DNA of 63,776 nt from JAAFHB01 sp037128295 (GTDB taxonomy: Bacteria > Bacteroidota > Bacteroidia > Bacteroidales > Prolixibacteraceae): assembly GCA_037128295.1 (NCBI GenBank), contig JBAXWR010000008.1:1-63776 (forward strand), in the 5' to 3' direction. Numbering within the stretch: the first letter of the stretch is position 1; every line of letters begins with the position of its first letter. This document shows positions 53,398-61,795 of this stretch, one piece after another. The notes under the pieces were generated by a model. That model did no database searches. It saw only the letters and a list, made by a program, of their open reading frames with translations, and was not told where the DNA came from. The translations under genes were made by a program, and so were the position numbers.

Positions 53398-54429
53398 TCA
53401 GGGTGTTACCGTAAACGTAACATTTTTTACAACCTTTTGCGTTTTTTCAATATCAAGGTTTAAGGCCACAAAAGTTGCCGTGTAAGTACCCGGAATTTTA
53501 TAATAAGTTGCAGGTACAGCATTGAATTTAGTCAGGGTTAAAGCTACAGCATTCTTAATCGGCACACCAAAATCGGCCTTTACCTGTTTTAAATTGACTT
53601 TTGACGTAATGAGCCAGTCGTCGTTATCGTCATTTCCGGTGGTCAATCCAGGATCAAAAGTGATTGGATAGGCAGTGACGATAGTGATTCCGTTGGGATT
53701 TTTAACTGCTTTTGCAGCTGAAATGTTTGCTGTCCCCACATTCCAGGCATTAAAACCTGGCAGGGTATTGTTTTTCAGGCTGGCCTCTACCCATCCGGTA
53801 TTTGCGAATGTGGAGGTAGCGGTTCCCCCTGCAGTTTGAGGTGGGGCAAACAATCCGGTTTTTGTTCCATCGGGTAAGATGTTGACCAACGAGAATCCTT
53901 GCATCAGCCATTTTTGCTGGGTCACAGTGGCACTTTTTTTGCCTTTGTACCGAAAAGCGATATTGATGGAATCGTTGTTAAAGTCTGTAAGGTTGATCGA
54001 ATCTGAAGTGGTGAATGCAGTGGAAATGGCAGCCGGCCATTTTGTATTCCGGCTTGTAATATCAGTCCAGGTCGCTTTGACAATACTGATCGAATCGTAC
54101 CCTTTCAGGTTTGTGGAAACCAATAATCGTAGCGAATCGCCGTTCGTCAACACTCCTTTTTGTAACGACGTCTGAAACACCAGTTTGGCTGTGCCTGTAC
54201 CCAGGAAACGCTCTGTATTTTCATAACGCATCCCAACTTCGCCGGAATAAAAAATGACCTGATCGGGACTGCCGGAAAGCAAAAATTTGACCGTATCTCC
54301 AACTTTATAGGTCGGTTTGGAAACTGTTACGTCGAAACTATCGGGCGACTCAACGGTTGTTTTTGTGCAATTTGAAAACATCATCAAGCCGAAAAGGGTG
54401 ATAATGGGATATATTATATTTCTTTTCAT
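53398..54429 (-). CDS. DUF5017 surface lipoprotein, SusE-like glycan-binding candidate
   Basis: A 343-residue lipoprotein (M-F-S-N-C, C21). The mature start S-F-D-V-T-V-S-K-P-T-Y-K-V-G-D-T-V-K-F, followed by S-G-S-P-D-Q-V-I-F-Y-S-G-E-V-G, is the DUF5017 signature. Proteins of this type stand directly after SusD and are thought to sit on the cell surface as glycan-binding or SusE/F-like accessory proteins. The C-terminal ~120 residues form another beta-sandwich. The gap to SusD is 53 bases. Confidence 0.87.
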   Translation of the reverse strand: MKRNIIYPIITLFGLMMFSNCTKTTVESPDSFDVTVSKPTYKVGDTVKFLLSGSPDQVIFYSGEVGMRYENTERFLGTGTAKLVFQTSLQKGVLTNGDSLRLLVSTNLKGYDSISIVKATWTDITSRNTKWPAAISTAFTTSDSINLTDFNNDSINIAFRYKGKKSATVTQQKWLMQGFSLVNILPDGTKTGLFAPPQTAGGTATSTFANTGWVEASLKNNTLPGFNAWNVGTANISAAKAVKNPNGITIVTAYPITFDPGLTTGNDDNDDWLITSKVNLKQVKADFGVPIKNAVALTLTKFNAVPATYYKIPGTYTATFVALNLDIEKTQKVVKNVTFTVTP

Positions 54430-54482
54430 CGTATTTCTTTTTTTTATTTTTGATTATACCATTTAGGGATAATCATCTGATT

Positions 54483-56375
54483 CTACCAATTCGGATTCTG
54501 AACAAGGTTATAATCATATACGAGCTCTGTGGCCGGTATAGGGAATAATGAATACTTTGAAGGATTGGCCACAAAATTGACAGCCGATAAGTTGGCGGCA
54601 GTCAAATAGGTCGATGGTGAATTGGTGGCATTGTCGCTGATCACCTTCTGCATCTCTTGTGCCATGATTCCCCAGCGCAACAAGTCCTGCCGGCGCAACC
54701 CTTCGAAGCAAAGTTCCCTTGAGCGTTCATCCACAATATCCTGGAAGGTGAAGGAGGTGACATCAAGGCTGGGAACCGGGGTTGTGACAGAACTATACCC
54801 ATAGGCCCTTCTGCGAACCTGGTTAAAATATTCAACCGCCTGGGCACTTGGAGTGCCGTTGACTTTTAAATCAGCTTCTGCTGCCATCAACAATACATCG
54901 GCATACCGGATGATGGGAAAATTACAGGAGGTATAATTTTGTTGCCTGACTGGTGGTACATTGAGTTCGTACTCGCGCCGCCATTTACCGACAGGACGGT
55001 CGTAGATCGTGGGATAAGCTGAACCACCTGCCGTTACATTGATGGCGGTAACTGCACCTCCCGACACGACGGCAGTAGCGGTTGCAAGCGTACCGGTTGA
55101 AGATGTAAAAGTAATGGCTGGAGCAGTTGTATATCCTGAACCACCATTTTCAACAGTGATTGAAGTAATAACTCCTGTAGCGGAGGTATTTGCAAATGCT
55201 GTGGCACCACCTGTTCCTGCAATATTAACCTTTAAAATATCGGTGCGGACTGACCCTGTCGCTCCTTTATAGATATATGGGGCAACTGCCCAGTCGCGCC
55301 TTAAATCGCCAGCTTTGAAAAGCCTGAAAAGCTTTGGCAGGACACGATATCCACCACCGGAATAACCCACAATGGAGGTAGTTGTTGCATCGGGACAAGT
55401 TACGCCCATCAGCGCCCCCAATTGTTGGGTGACAGAATATCCTGTTCCACTATAAGCTCCTGACGTATTCGATTTTGAAAGAAAAGCAGCATCCCAGATC
55501 CCTTCTGTTATATTCTTGTCGCCGTTGCTGTTGTTTTGCATGTTGTTGATAAACAGACGACTGTAAGCTGGGGTAACATAAGGTGTTGCAACTGGCGAAC
55601 CAGGAAAAGTCGTGGTATTTAAAGAATGGATATTCGAACTGATCACCTTTTGGGCCCATGTTAAGGCATCCTTGTATTTGGTTGCATCATTAAGTGGACT
55701 TCCAGCCATGGACAGACAAACCCGTGCGATCATAGCTTCAACAGCCGATTGGGTGACAAGGGTCGGAGTCTGGGCTTTGGTCATGGTTTGAACGAGGGTA
55801 TCGGCGGTCATCATATCCTTTAAAAGATAGGCATAAACATCCTTAACTGAACTTCTTGGGAGATTAAAGTCGGTACCCATATTATCGGAGATTTGTGTTT
55901 TCAGAGGTACATCGCCATAATGGGTAACCAATAAATAATAATAAAAACTTCTCAGAAACATCACCTCTCCCTTGTATCTTTTCCTCTTTGCCTCATCCAT
56001 CGGTGGATTGTCGATCACATAAAGGATTACATTGGCCCGTTCAATGCCCTGGTACAACATTTTCCAGAGGTTTGAGTAAGGGGCGTCGGAACTGGACAGA
56101 TTGTACAAAGCGGGTTGGTTGGTTGTGGTGGCTGTAACTCCAGTCCTGAAAACTTCATCCGCACCTGATTCATTATAGCCCCATAATCCCTGTGCATACA
56201 ATTGATCTGTTTCCAGTATCGTATAGACCGATGCAACCTGGGCGTCCAATTGGGCCTCGGTAGTAAATGTAACAGGCCTGAAAAATGCGGGGGTTAAACT
56301 CATATCCTTCTGGCAGGAAGTCCCTGCAAGTGTTATCAGCAGGGTAACAGTAAAAAGTCGTATAATATTTTTCAT
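54483..56375 (-). CDS. SusD/RagB family nutrient-binding lipoprotein
   Basis: This protein sits on the outer leaflet of the outer membrane as the lid of the SusC channel. From the ATG at 56375 it has 630 residues and a lipobox ending at C21 (A-G-T-S-C). W-K-M-L-Y-Q-G-I-E-R-A-N-V-I near residue 95 and the C-terminal I-V-D-E-R-S-R-E-L-C-F-E-G-L-R-R-Q-D block are SusD hallmarks. A Gly/Thr-rich insert at about 410-470 with repeated G-G-S-G-Y/A-Y turns is not usual for SusD. The upstream extension to 56432 was rejected because it hides the signal peptide. SusC ends 35 bases before. Confidence 0.95.
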   Translation of the reverse strand: MKNIIRLFTVTLLITLAGTSCQKDMSLTPAFFRPVTFTTEAQLDAQVASVYTILETDQLYAQGLWGYNESGADEVFRTGVTATTTNQPALYNLSSSDAPYSNLWKMLYQGIERANVILYVIDNPPMDEAKRKRYKGEVMFLRSFYYYLLVTHYGDVPLKTQISDNMGTDFNLPRSSVKDVYAYLLKDMMTADTLVQTMTKAQTPTLVTQSAVEAMIARVCLSMAGSPLNDATKYKDALTWAQKVISSNIHSLNTTTFPGSPVATPYVTPAYSRLFINNMQNNSNGDKNITEGIWDAAFLSKSNTSGAYSGTGYSVTQQLGALMGVTCPDATTTSIVGYSGGGYRVLPKLFRLFKAGDLRRDWAVAPYIYKGATGSVRTDILKVNIAGTGGATAFANTSATGVITSITVENGGSGYTTAPAITFTSSTGTLATATAVVSGGAVTAINVTAGGSAYPTIYDRPVGKWRREYELNVPPVRQQNYTSCNFPIIRYADVLLMAAEADLKVNGTPSAQAVEYFNQVRRRAYGYSSVTTPVPSLDVTSFTFQDIVDERSRELCFEGLRRQDLLRWGIMAQEMQKVISDNATNSPSTYLTAANLSAVNFVANPSKYSLFPIPATELVYDYNLVQNPNW

Positions 56376-56409
56376 ACAATAATTTTTAAAATGGTTCTCC
56401 GTTTCACAT

Positions 56410-59400
56410 TTAGAAAGTAACATTGACTCCAAAATTCAAGGTAAATGTGCGTGGATAAGGGGTATAATCATATCCTGGCGCCAGGGCTGTATAAGCACTG
56501 CTCGGTTGGACAAACGAGTATCCTGTACCACTGTTGGCAGAAGTTGTCGTTGTTGAACTGCTGTTCCCTCCAAACGGACTGTTTGCAGGATTTGAAGGCC
56601 TGAAGTTGGAAACCTCAGGGTCAATACCGGAATAGCTTGTAAGGGTCAGAATATTTTGAGCCGATGCAGTCAGTCTGATATTTTGAATCTTCATTTTTTT
56701 CAGCAAATTCTGCGGTATAGTATAACTTAAAGAGATCGTTTTTAACCGCAGAAAAGAAGCGTCCTCAACGAACCTGGAAGAAACGCGTGTCACATTGTCC
56801 ACATCCGTTTTTGAATTGTACCTTGCACGGGGAATGTCATTTGTCGGGTTATTTGGCGTCCAGCGGTTTGCGTAAGTGGCAAATTGATTTCCATTCATAA
56901 AATAACCACCGTTGGTTTCAAATGCCAACCGATTGGCATTCAATACATCGTTTCCATAACTCCATTGCAGGAACAGGTTTAAGGAGAAATTTTTATAGGT
57001 AAAATTGTTGTTAAAACCTCCTGTATGGATAGGTAGCGGATGGCCAATAACTGTCTGATCGTTCACATCAATCTTGCCATCACCGTTTATGTCTTTGTAT
57101 TTTGCATCACCGGGTTGGATGGCGGCAGAATAGGTGGGTATCCCATTTTTAAGGGCGTAGGTTCCGTTGGCCAACTTGTCGAAATTTTCGTACTGATAGC
57201 AACCATCCCAGGTGTAACCGTAAAACTCAGCAATCGGGCCACCTACTTTGGCGATCCAGGCTGTCTGGCTTCCGTTCATTCCCCAGGCTTGCTGGCGAAC
57301 CTCCATACCTGAAAAGAAACTTAAAATCTTGCCCTTGTTAAACCCAATATTGAAACTACTGGTCCACTGGAAGTCTTTATTGGCAATATTGACCGAATTA
57401 AGGGTAAGTTCAAAACCTCTATTGAGGATATCCCCTGTATTTTGATATTGTGTGTTTGACCCAACACCATATCCTGCCAGCATTGGTAAGGTAACCCCAA
57501 GCAGGAAGTTTGAAGTTTTCTTCCGGTAATAGTCCGCATCAATGGAAATCCTGTCTTTAAAAAAACTAAGGTTTGCCCCAAGGTCAAATTCCTTTGAAGT
57601 TTCCCATGTTATATTGGTATTGCCGTAAAAATAGGGTTGAAGGCCTGTTTGATAAGAATTGTTGTATGGATATCCCGCAGAGGTCTGTAAAGAACCAAAT
57701 TGAGACATATAGGCAAAGTCGTTTACTTTATTGTTACCGACCGTTCCATAGCTAAGTCTGATTTTACCGTCATTTAAAATCGATTTGGTTTTACTCATAA
57801 ACGGTTCATTGCTAAATCTCCATGCAAAAGCACCCGATGGGAAATAGCCCCATTGTTTACCCGGTGTAAATTTGGAGGAGCCATCCTCGCGTATGGTAGC
57901 TGTAAACAGGTATTTATCTGAAATTGCATAGTTTACCCTGCCCAACAAGGAAGCTAACTGCCATTGTGACGAGCCGGATCCTGGCGCAGTGGCGGTACCC
58001 GAAACAATCGATGACATCACCAGGTATTCTGTTGCCTGGGGAATGTTGATGGTGTTAAAACTAATTGAATTGGTATTGGCATATTGGTAAGTAAAGCCGA
58101 TCATCACATCGAGTATCTGTTTTTTAAAAATCTCATTGCGATAGCTCAGGGTATTTTCACTCAGGTAACTTTGGTTAATTGCACTTCCCCAACTCGCATT
58201 GATTCCATTTGTATTGACATAAGCGCCGGAAGTATTTTTAAAAAGGTTGCCCTGTTGTGTGTTCGAATTATAATATTGTTCGCGTTTGGCATTCGTCGCA
58301 TTATAACCGCCTGAAACTTTAAGTTTGAAATACTTGTGGAAGGTAAATTCAAGGGAAGCATTCAAATATCCTGTGTTATTGGTCGAATTTCGGTACTCAT
58401 TTTGAGCCTGAAGTAAAGGACTTACAGTATTGTCTCCAAGGGTTGTTGTTGCTCCGCTGTTAAAATCGGCAAATGCAGTACTGTCAATGGCCGAGTTCAG
58501 CAAATCCTGGTTTCCAACTCCTGAAACAGGACGGTATTTCCACATTCCTTCCACAACACCTCCACCATTCCCGGTAGAAGGAAGGGTGCCATAGGTTTTT
58601 GTACTGGAATATGAAGCACTGATCGCCAATTTAAGCTTTTTCGAAAGATTCTGATTGAAGCTTATTTTGCCGTCATAACGGCTCATCCCCGTATTCAGGA
58701 TAATCCCCTTTTGGTCAAAGACATTCCCCGAAATGGAATACTTGGTGTCCTCGGTTCCACCAGTAATATTGACAGAATGGTTTTTTGTGATACCCGTTCT
58801 GAGCAATAAATCTTGCCAATCATAACTGTCCTGGGCATTTTTATATGAATCCAATGTAATACCTTTCGTCTGATCCAGATAAGTTCTTGAAAAACGTGTA
58901 GAAGGATTGCTTGGTGTACTCGCTATACTATCAAGCTCGAGTTGAAGCTTCACAAAATCATACGGGCTCATCATTTTCATCCGCCTGGTATCCTGTTGAA
59001 CGGATGTCGAAAAACTATAGGTAATCCGTGGAGCGCTGATAACACCTTTTTTTGTGTTGATGATAATGACCCCATTAGCACCCCTGGCACCGTATATGGC
59101 AATTGAGGAAGCATCTTTGAGAACGTCCATCGACTCAATATCATTCGGATTGATTGAATTGATGTCCATGTTTTCGACTGGAAAACCATCGATTACATAG
59201 AGTGGTGAATTATCCTGACTCACTGATCCACCACGAATGGTTATTTGCGGTGCGGCCCCTGGCTGACCATCGTTTGAGGTGATCACAACCCCTGCGATAC
59301 GACCTGCAAACGCCTGATCGATTGATGATACCGGAGCCTGTCTCATCGACTCGACATCGGCTTTTCCAACAGATCCCGTCAGGTCTTTGCGTTTTGACGT

Positions 59401-59793
59401 ACCGTATCCGATTACTACAACCTCATCAAGTCTTTTTTCCTCCTCCTGCAGCAGAATATCAAGTTTGATTCTGCCACTTAACGGCACAGACTGGGGAATA
59501 TAACCCATAAAAGAAAAATCCAAGATTGTCTGCGGACTGGATACCTTAATGTTAAAATTACCATCAAAATCGGTAACAGTTCCCGCCGTACTTCCCTTCA
59601 CCCTAACATACGTTCCGGAGATGGGTTGAAGGGTTGTCGCATCCTTTACAGTACCCGTAATGGTTAAAGCTTTTGGTTGCGCCCAGGCAGTCTGGACCAA
59701 CAACAGTAAAATGAAAAAAAACAGGCCTCCCAACAGTTGCTTTTGCAAACAGGTAGGCCAATAATCGTGAAACCTCAGGTAAATTACTCTCAT
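56410..59793 (-). CDS. SusC/RagA family TonB-dependent outer-membrane transporter
   Basis: A 1127-residue outer-membrane channel that imports oligosaccharides with energy from TonB. The signal peptide ends A-W-A-Q near residue 39. A carboxypeptidase-regulatory-like domain follows (I-T-G-T-V-K-D-A-T-T-L-Q-P-I-S-G), then the TonB box D-E-V-V-V-I-G-Y-G near residue 135, a plug domain with A-G-R-I-A-G-V and Y-V-I-D-G-F-P, and a C-terminal barrel ending F-G-V-N-V-T-F. It is paired with SusD as expected. No N-terminal STN domain is present, so no anti-sigma signalling is predicted from this protein. Confidence 0.97.
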   Translation of the reverse strand: MRVIYLRFHDYWPTCLQKQLLGGLFFFILLLLVQTAWAQPKALTITGTVKDATTLQPISGTYVRVKGSTAGTVTDFDGNFNIKVSSPQTILDFSFMGYIPQSVPLSGRIKLDILLQEEEKRLDEVVVIGYGTSKRKDLTGSVGKADVESMRQAPVSSIDQAFAGRIAGVVITSNDGQPGAAPQITIRGGSVSQDNSPLYVIDGFPVENMDINSINPNDIESMDVLKDASSIAIYGARGANGVIIINTKKGVISAPRITYSFSTSVQQDTRRMKMMSPYDFVKLQLELDSIASTPSNPSTRFSRTYLDQTKGITLDSYKNAQDSYDWQDLLLRTGITKNHSVNITGGTEDTKYSISGNVFDQKGIILNTGMSRYDGKISFNQNLSKKLKLAISASYSSTKTYGTLPSTGNGGGVVEGMWKYRPVSGVGNQDLLNSAIDSTAFADFNSGATTTLGDNTVSPLLQAQNEYRNSTNNTGYLNASLEFTFHKYFKLKVSGGYNATNAKREQYYNSNTQQGNLFKNTSGAYVNTNGINASWGSAINQSYLSENTLSYRNEIFKKQILDVMIGFTYQYANTNSISFNTINIPQATEYLVMSSIVSGTATAPGSGSSQWQLASLLGRVNYAISDKYLFTATIREDGSSKFTPGKQWGYFPSGAFAWRFSNEPFMSKTKSILNDGKIRLSYGTVGNNKVNDFAYMSQFGSLQTSAGYPYNNSYQTGLQPYFYGNTNITWETSKEFDLGANLSFFKDRISIDADYYRKKTSNFLLGVTLPMLAGYGVGSNTQYQNTGDILNRGFELTLNSVNIANKDFQWTSSFNIGFNKGKILSFFSGMEVRQQAWGMNGSQTAWIAKVGGPIAEFYGYTWDGCYQYENFDKLANGTYALKNGIPTYSAAIQPGDAKYKDINGDGKIDVNDQTVIGHPLPIHTGGFNNNFTYKNFSLNLFLQWSYGNDVLNANRLAFETNGGYFMNGNQFATYANRWTPNNPTNDIPRARYNSKTDVDNVTRVSSRFVEDASFLRLKTISLSYTIPQNLLKKMKIQNIRLTASAQNILTLTSYSGIDPEVSNFRPSNPANSPFGGNSSSTTTTSANSGTGYSFVQPSSAYTALAPGYDYTPYPRTFTLNFGVNVTF

Positions 59794-59864
59794 AATAAAA
59801 TTATTAAATTAATTAGCAATCGATAATTTCGTGTTAATTCAGAAGGCAGGATGTCGGTATTGAT

Positions 59865-61700
59865 TTAATCATTTTTCAATTGTTTTTTCATTTTACTGAC
59901 TTCAATCCCGGCAAACAAAACCGCAAACAATCCATGCGTGTCGTTGTCATAAAACGGACGGTTCATGTAATAATTGACATCTTCGGAGCACATGGTACCA
60001 TAGCAGATGTTGTGGACAGTCCCGTCCGGTTCGATCTGGGTTTTTAATGCTTCCCAACCTTTTAATACGAATGGTTTGTATTTCTTTTCGTTAAGCCATC
60101 CATTGGTGATGCCACGTGCCATTGCCATTGTAAAAATGGCAGTTCCGGAGACTTCCTCACGTGAATCGGGCCTGTCGAGGACCTGCAACCAGAAACCATT
60201 TTGATTCTGAAGCTTGATCAGCGAATCGACATGTTTGCGGTAATGTTCAAGGATTGGCTTGTAATTGGGATGGTTCTTTGGAAGCACCAACAATACTTCC
60301 GACATCGCCCAGATTCCCCAACCGTTGGCCCGTGACCAATGTGGCAGTTTCACATTCTTTTCTGAATATTTTGCATGCATGTACAAATTGGCTTCCTTGT
60401 CCCAAACCTGATCGTTAAATTTAACTGTCTGATTTGCTGCATCATCCAAATATACTTTCTTCTCTTCGGGTGTGGATGCATATTGGGATGCCTGTATCAG
60501 GAAAGGAATTCCCATAAACATATCATCGACCCATGTGGTATATTTTTCTGGCGTTAGCCGGGTGTAGATATTCGATCCCGGAAAACGCACCTGTTCTTCT
60601 TTGGCATATTTCAACATTCGCCCAATGTATTTTTCGTATGCTTCCTTGTTACCAAATGTTGGTTCCTTCCGGAGCTTGTAAATAAATGGGAGTGCCGGCG
60701 CAAGGGTGAAATCGAGCAGTGGTGAAAACAAAAACCCATTGTTCGCCGAGTTGACTGCCCGTAAAGTCTTTACCTGGTACTTGATAAACGGGGAATTGTT
60801 GATCTGGAAATCACAAAAGTTTGTGGCGTACTGGTTGTATTTTGTTTCCCCTGTTACTTCTGTCAATTGCTGCATTGCCCAGGCTACTCCACCATTGTGG
60901 TAATTCCATGTATAATTGGTTCCCCAGGGCAAAGGATCGATCAATTCGCCAAGAACTTCCAATTTTGGAATTGTCCAGGTAACCGGATGATCAATTCCTT
61001 GGTACATTTTGCCAAAGATCAGTTCATTTTCAATTGGATAGGCCTTGTCGATTCCCTTTCCATCGGCATTGGCAAACGGACCGATCACCAACCAGTTTGT
61101 CAGCCCTGCAATTTTCGGGTCAACATCCGGCACTGTTTTGAGACCTATCCCCGGATAATTTCCAGACTCCGAAACAACCGCACCTTTTAAGCTCGGTGGT
61201 TGAAGATAAACTACCCATTCATTACCAAAGGTTTCTGATTTGATTAGCAAACTGTTTACCCCTTTTTTCAGCGAAACCTTAAATTGTTCGGCCATTTCAA
61301 CGCTCCGCTCCTCAAATTTGAGTTCCAGTTTTTGCTTGCCCTGTTTAACATAGACAAGTTTGCCATTGCACCAGATTTTGCAGCCGTCGTTATGGGCAGT
61401 TTGTATCGTCATTTCCATATCGCTGTTTACAGTCAGGTTTGTATAGGCATAAGCCAATGCCGGTTGCGAAGTTCCAAAAGTACGGCCAAAATCAATGAAT
61501 TGTAATCCATTGAATGACTGATTGTTATCAGGAAGTGCCAAACTAAACCTAAAAGGGGTGTCGCGGATCAGCTTGTCACCGATCAGTTGAACAACCTTCA
61601 GTGGATCGGTCATTTCCGATACATTTTGCTGGGCTTTCAGATTTAAAAACGGTATCAATAAAAGTAGAACGCATAGTAATTTGGTCTGTCTCATTTCCAT
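59865..61700 (-). CDS. GH105-type unsaturated glycuronyl hydrolase with N-terminal beta-domain
   Basis: A 611-residue exported enzyme (signal peptide ending L-K-A-Q near residue 24). Residues ~30-245 form a beta-rich domain with no named family here. The (alpha/alpha)6 GH105 domain follows, with T-W-V-D-D-M-F-M-G near residue 390 (catalytic aspartate) and L-P-H-W-S-R-A-N-G-W-G near 455. GH105 removes the 4,5-unsaturated uronate left by lyases, which explains its place beside lyase-like genes. ATGs at 61700 and 61694 are both possible starts. A 36-base tandem repeat fills the gap upstream. Confidence 0.9.
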   Translation of the reverse strand: MEMRQTKLLCVLLLLIPFLNLKAQQNVSEMTDPLKVVQLIGDKLIRDTPFRFSLALPDNNQSFNGLQFIDFGRTFGTSQPALAYAYTNLTVNSDMEMTIQTAHNDGCKIWCNGKLVYVKQGKQKLELKFEERSVEMAEQFKVSLKKGVNSLLIKSETFGNEWVVYLQPPSLKGAVVSESGNYPGIGLKTVPDVDPKIAGLTNWLVIGPFANADGKGIDKAYPIENELIFGKMYQGIDHPVTWTIPKLEVLGELIDPLPWGTNYTWNYHNGGVAWAMQQLTEVTGETKYNQYATNFCDFQINNSPFIKYQVKTLRAVNSANNGFLFSPLLDFTLAPALPFIYKLRKEPTFGNKEAYEKYIGRMLKYAKEEQVRFPGSNIYTRLTPEKYTTWVDDMFMGIPFLIQASQYASTPEEKKVYLDDAANQTVKFNDQVWDKEANLYMHAKYSEKNVKLPHWSRANGWGIWAMSEVLLVLPKNHPNYKPILEHYRKHVDSLIKLQNQNGFWLQVLDRPDSREEVSGTAIFTMAMARGITNGWLNEKKYKPFVLKGWEALKTQIEPDGTVHNICYGTMCSEDVNYYMNRPFYDNDTHGLFAVLFAGIEVSKMKKQLKND

Positions 61701-61714
61701 ATATTTCTATTTTT

Positions 61715-61795
61715 TTCCTGAGTTTCTTATTTCTATTTTATTTCTATTTTTTCCTGAATTTCTTATTTCTATTTTATTTCTATTTATTTCCTGAA
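61715..61795. repeat. AT-rich 36-base tandem repeat upstream of the GH105 gene
   Basis: CCTGA followed by ATTTCTTATTTCTATTTT recurs at 61717, 61753 and 61790, giving a period of 36-37 bases and about two and a half units. The last unit covers the stop codon of the upstream gene at 61784. On the coding strand this makes an A-rich leader for the GH105 mRNA. Confidence 0.7.
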
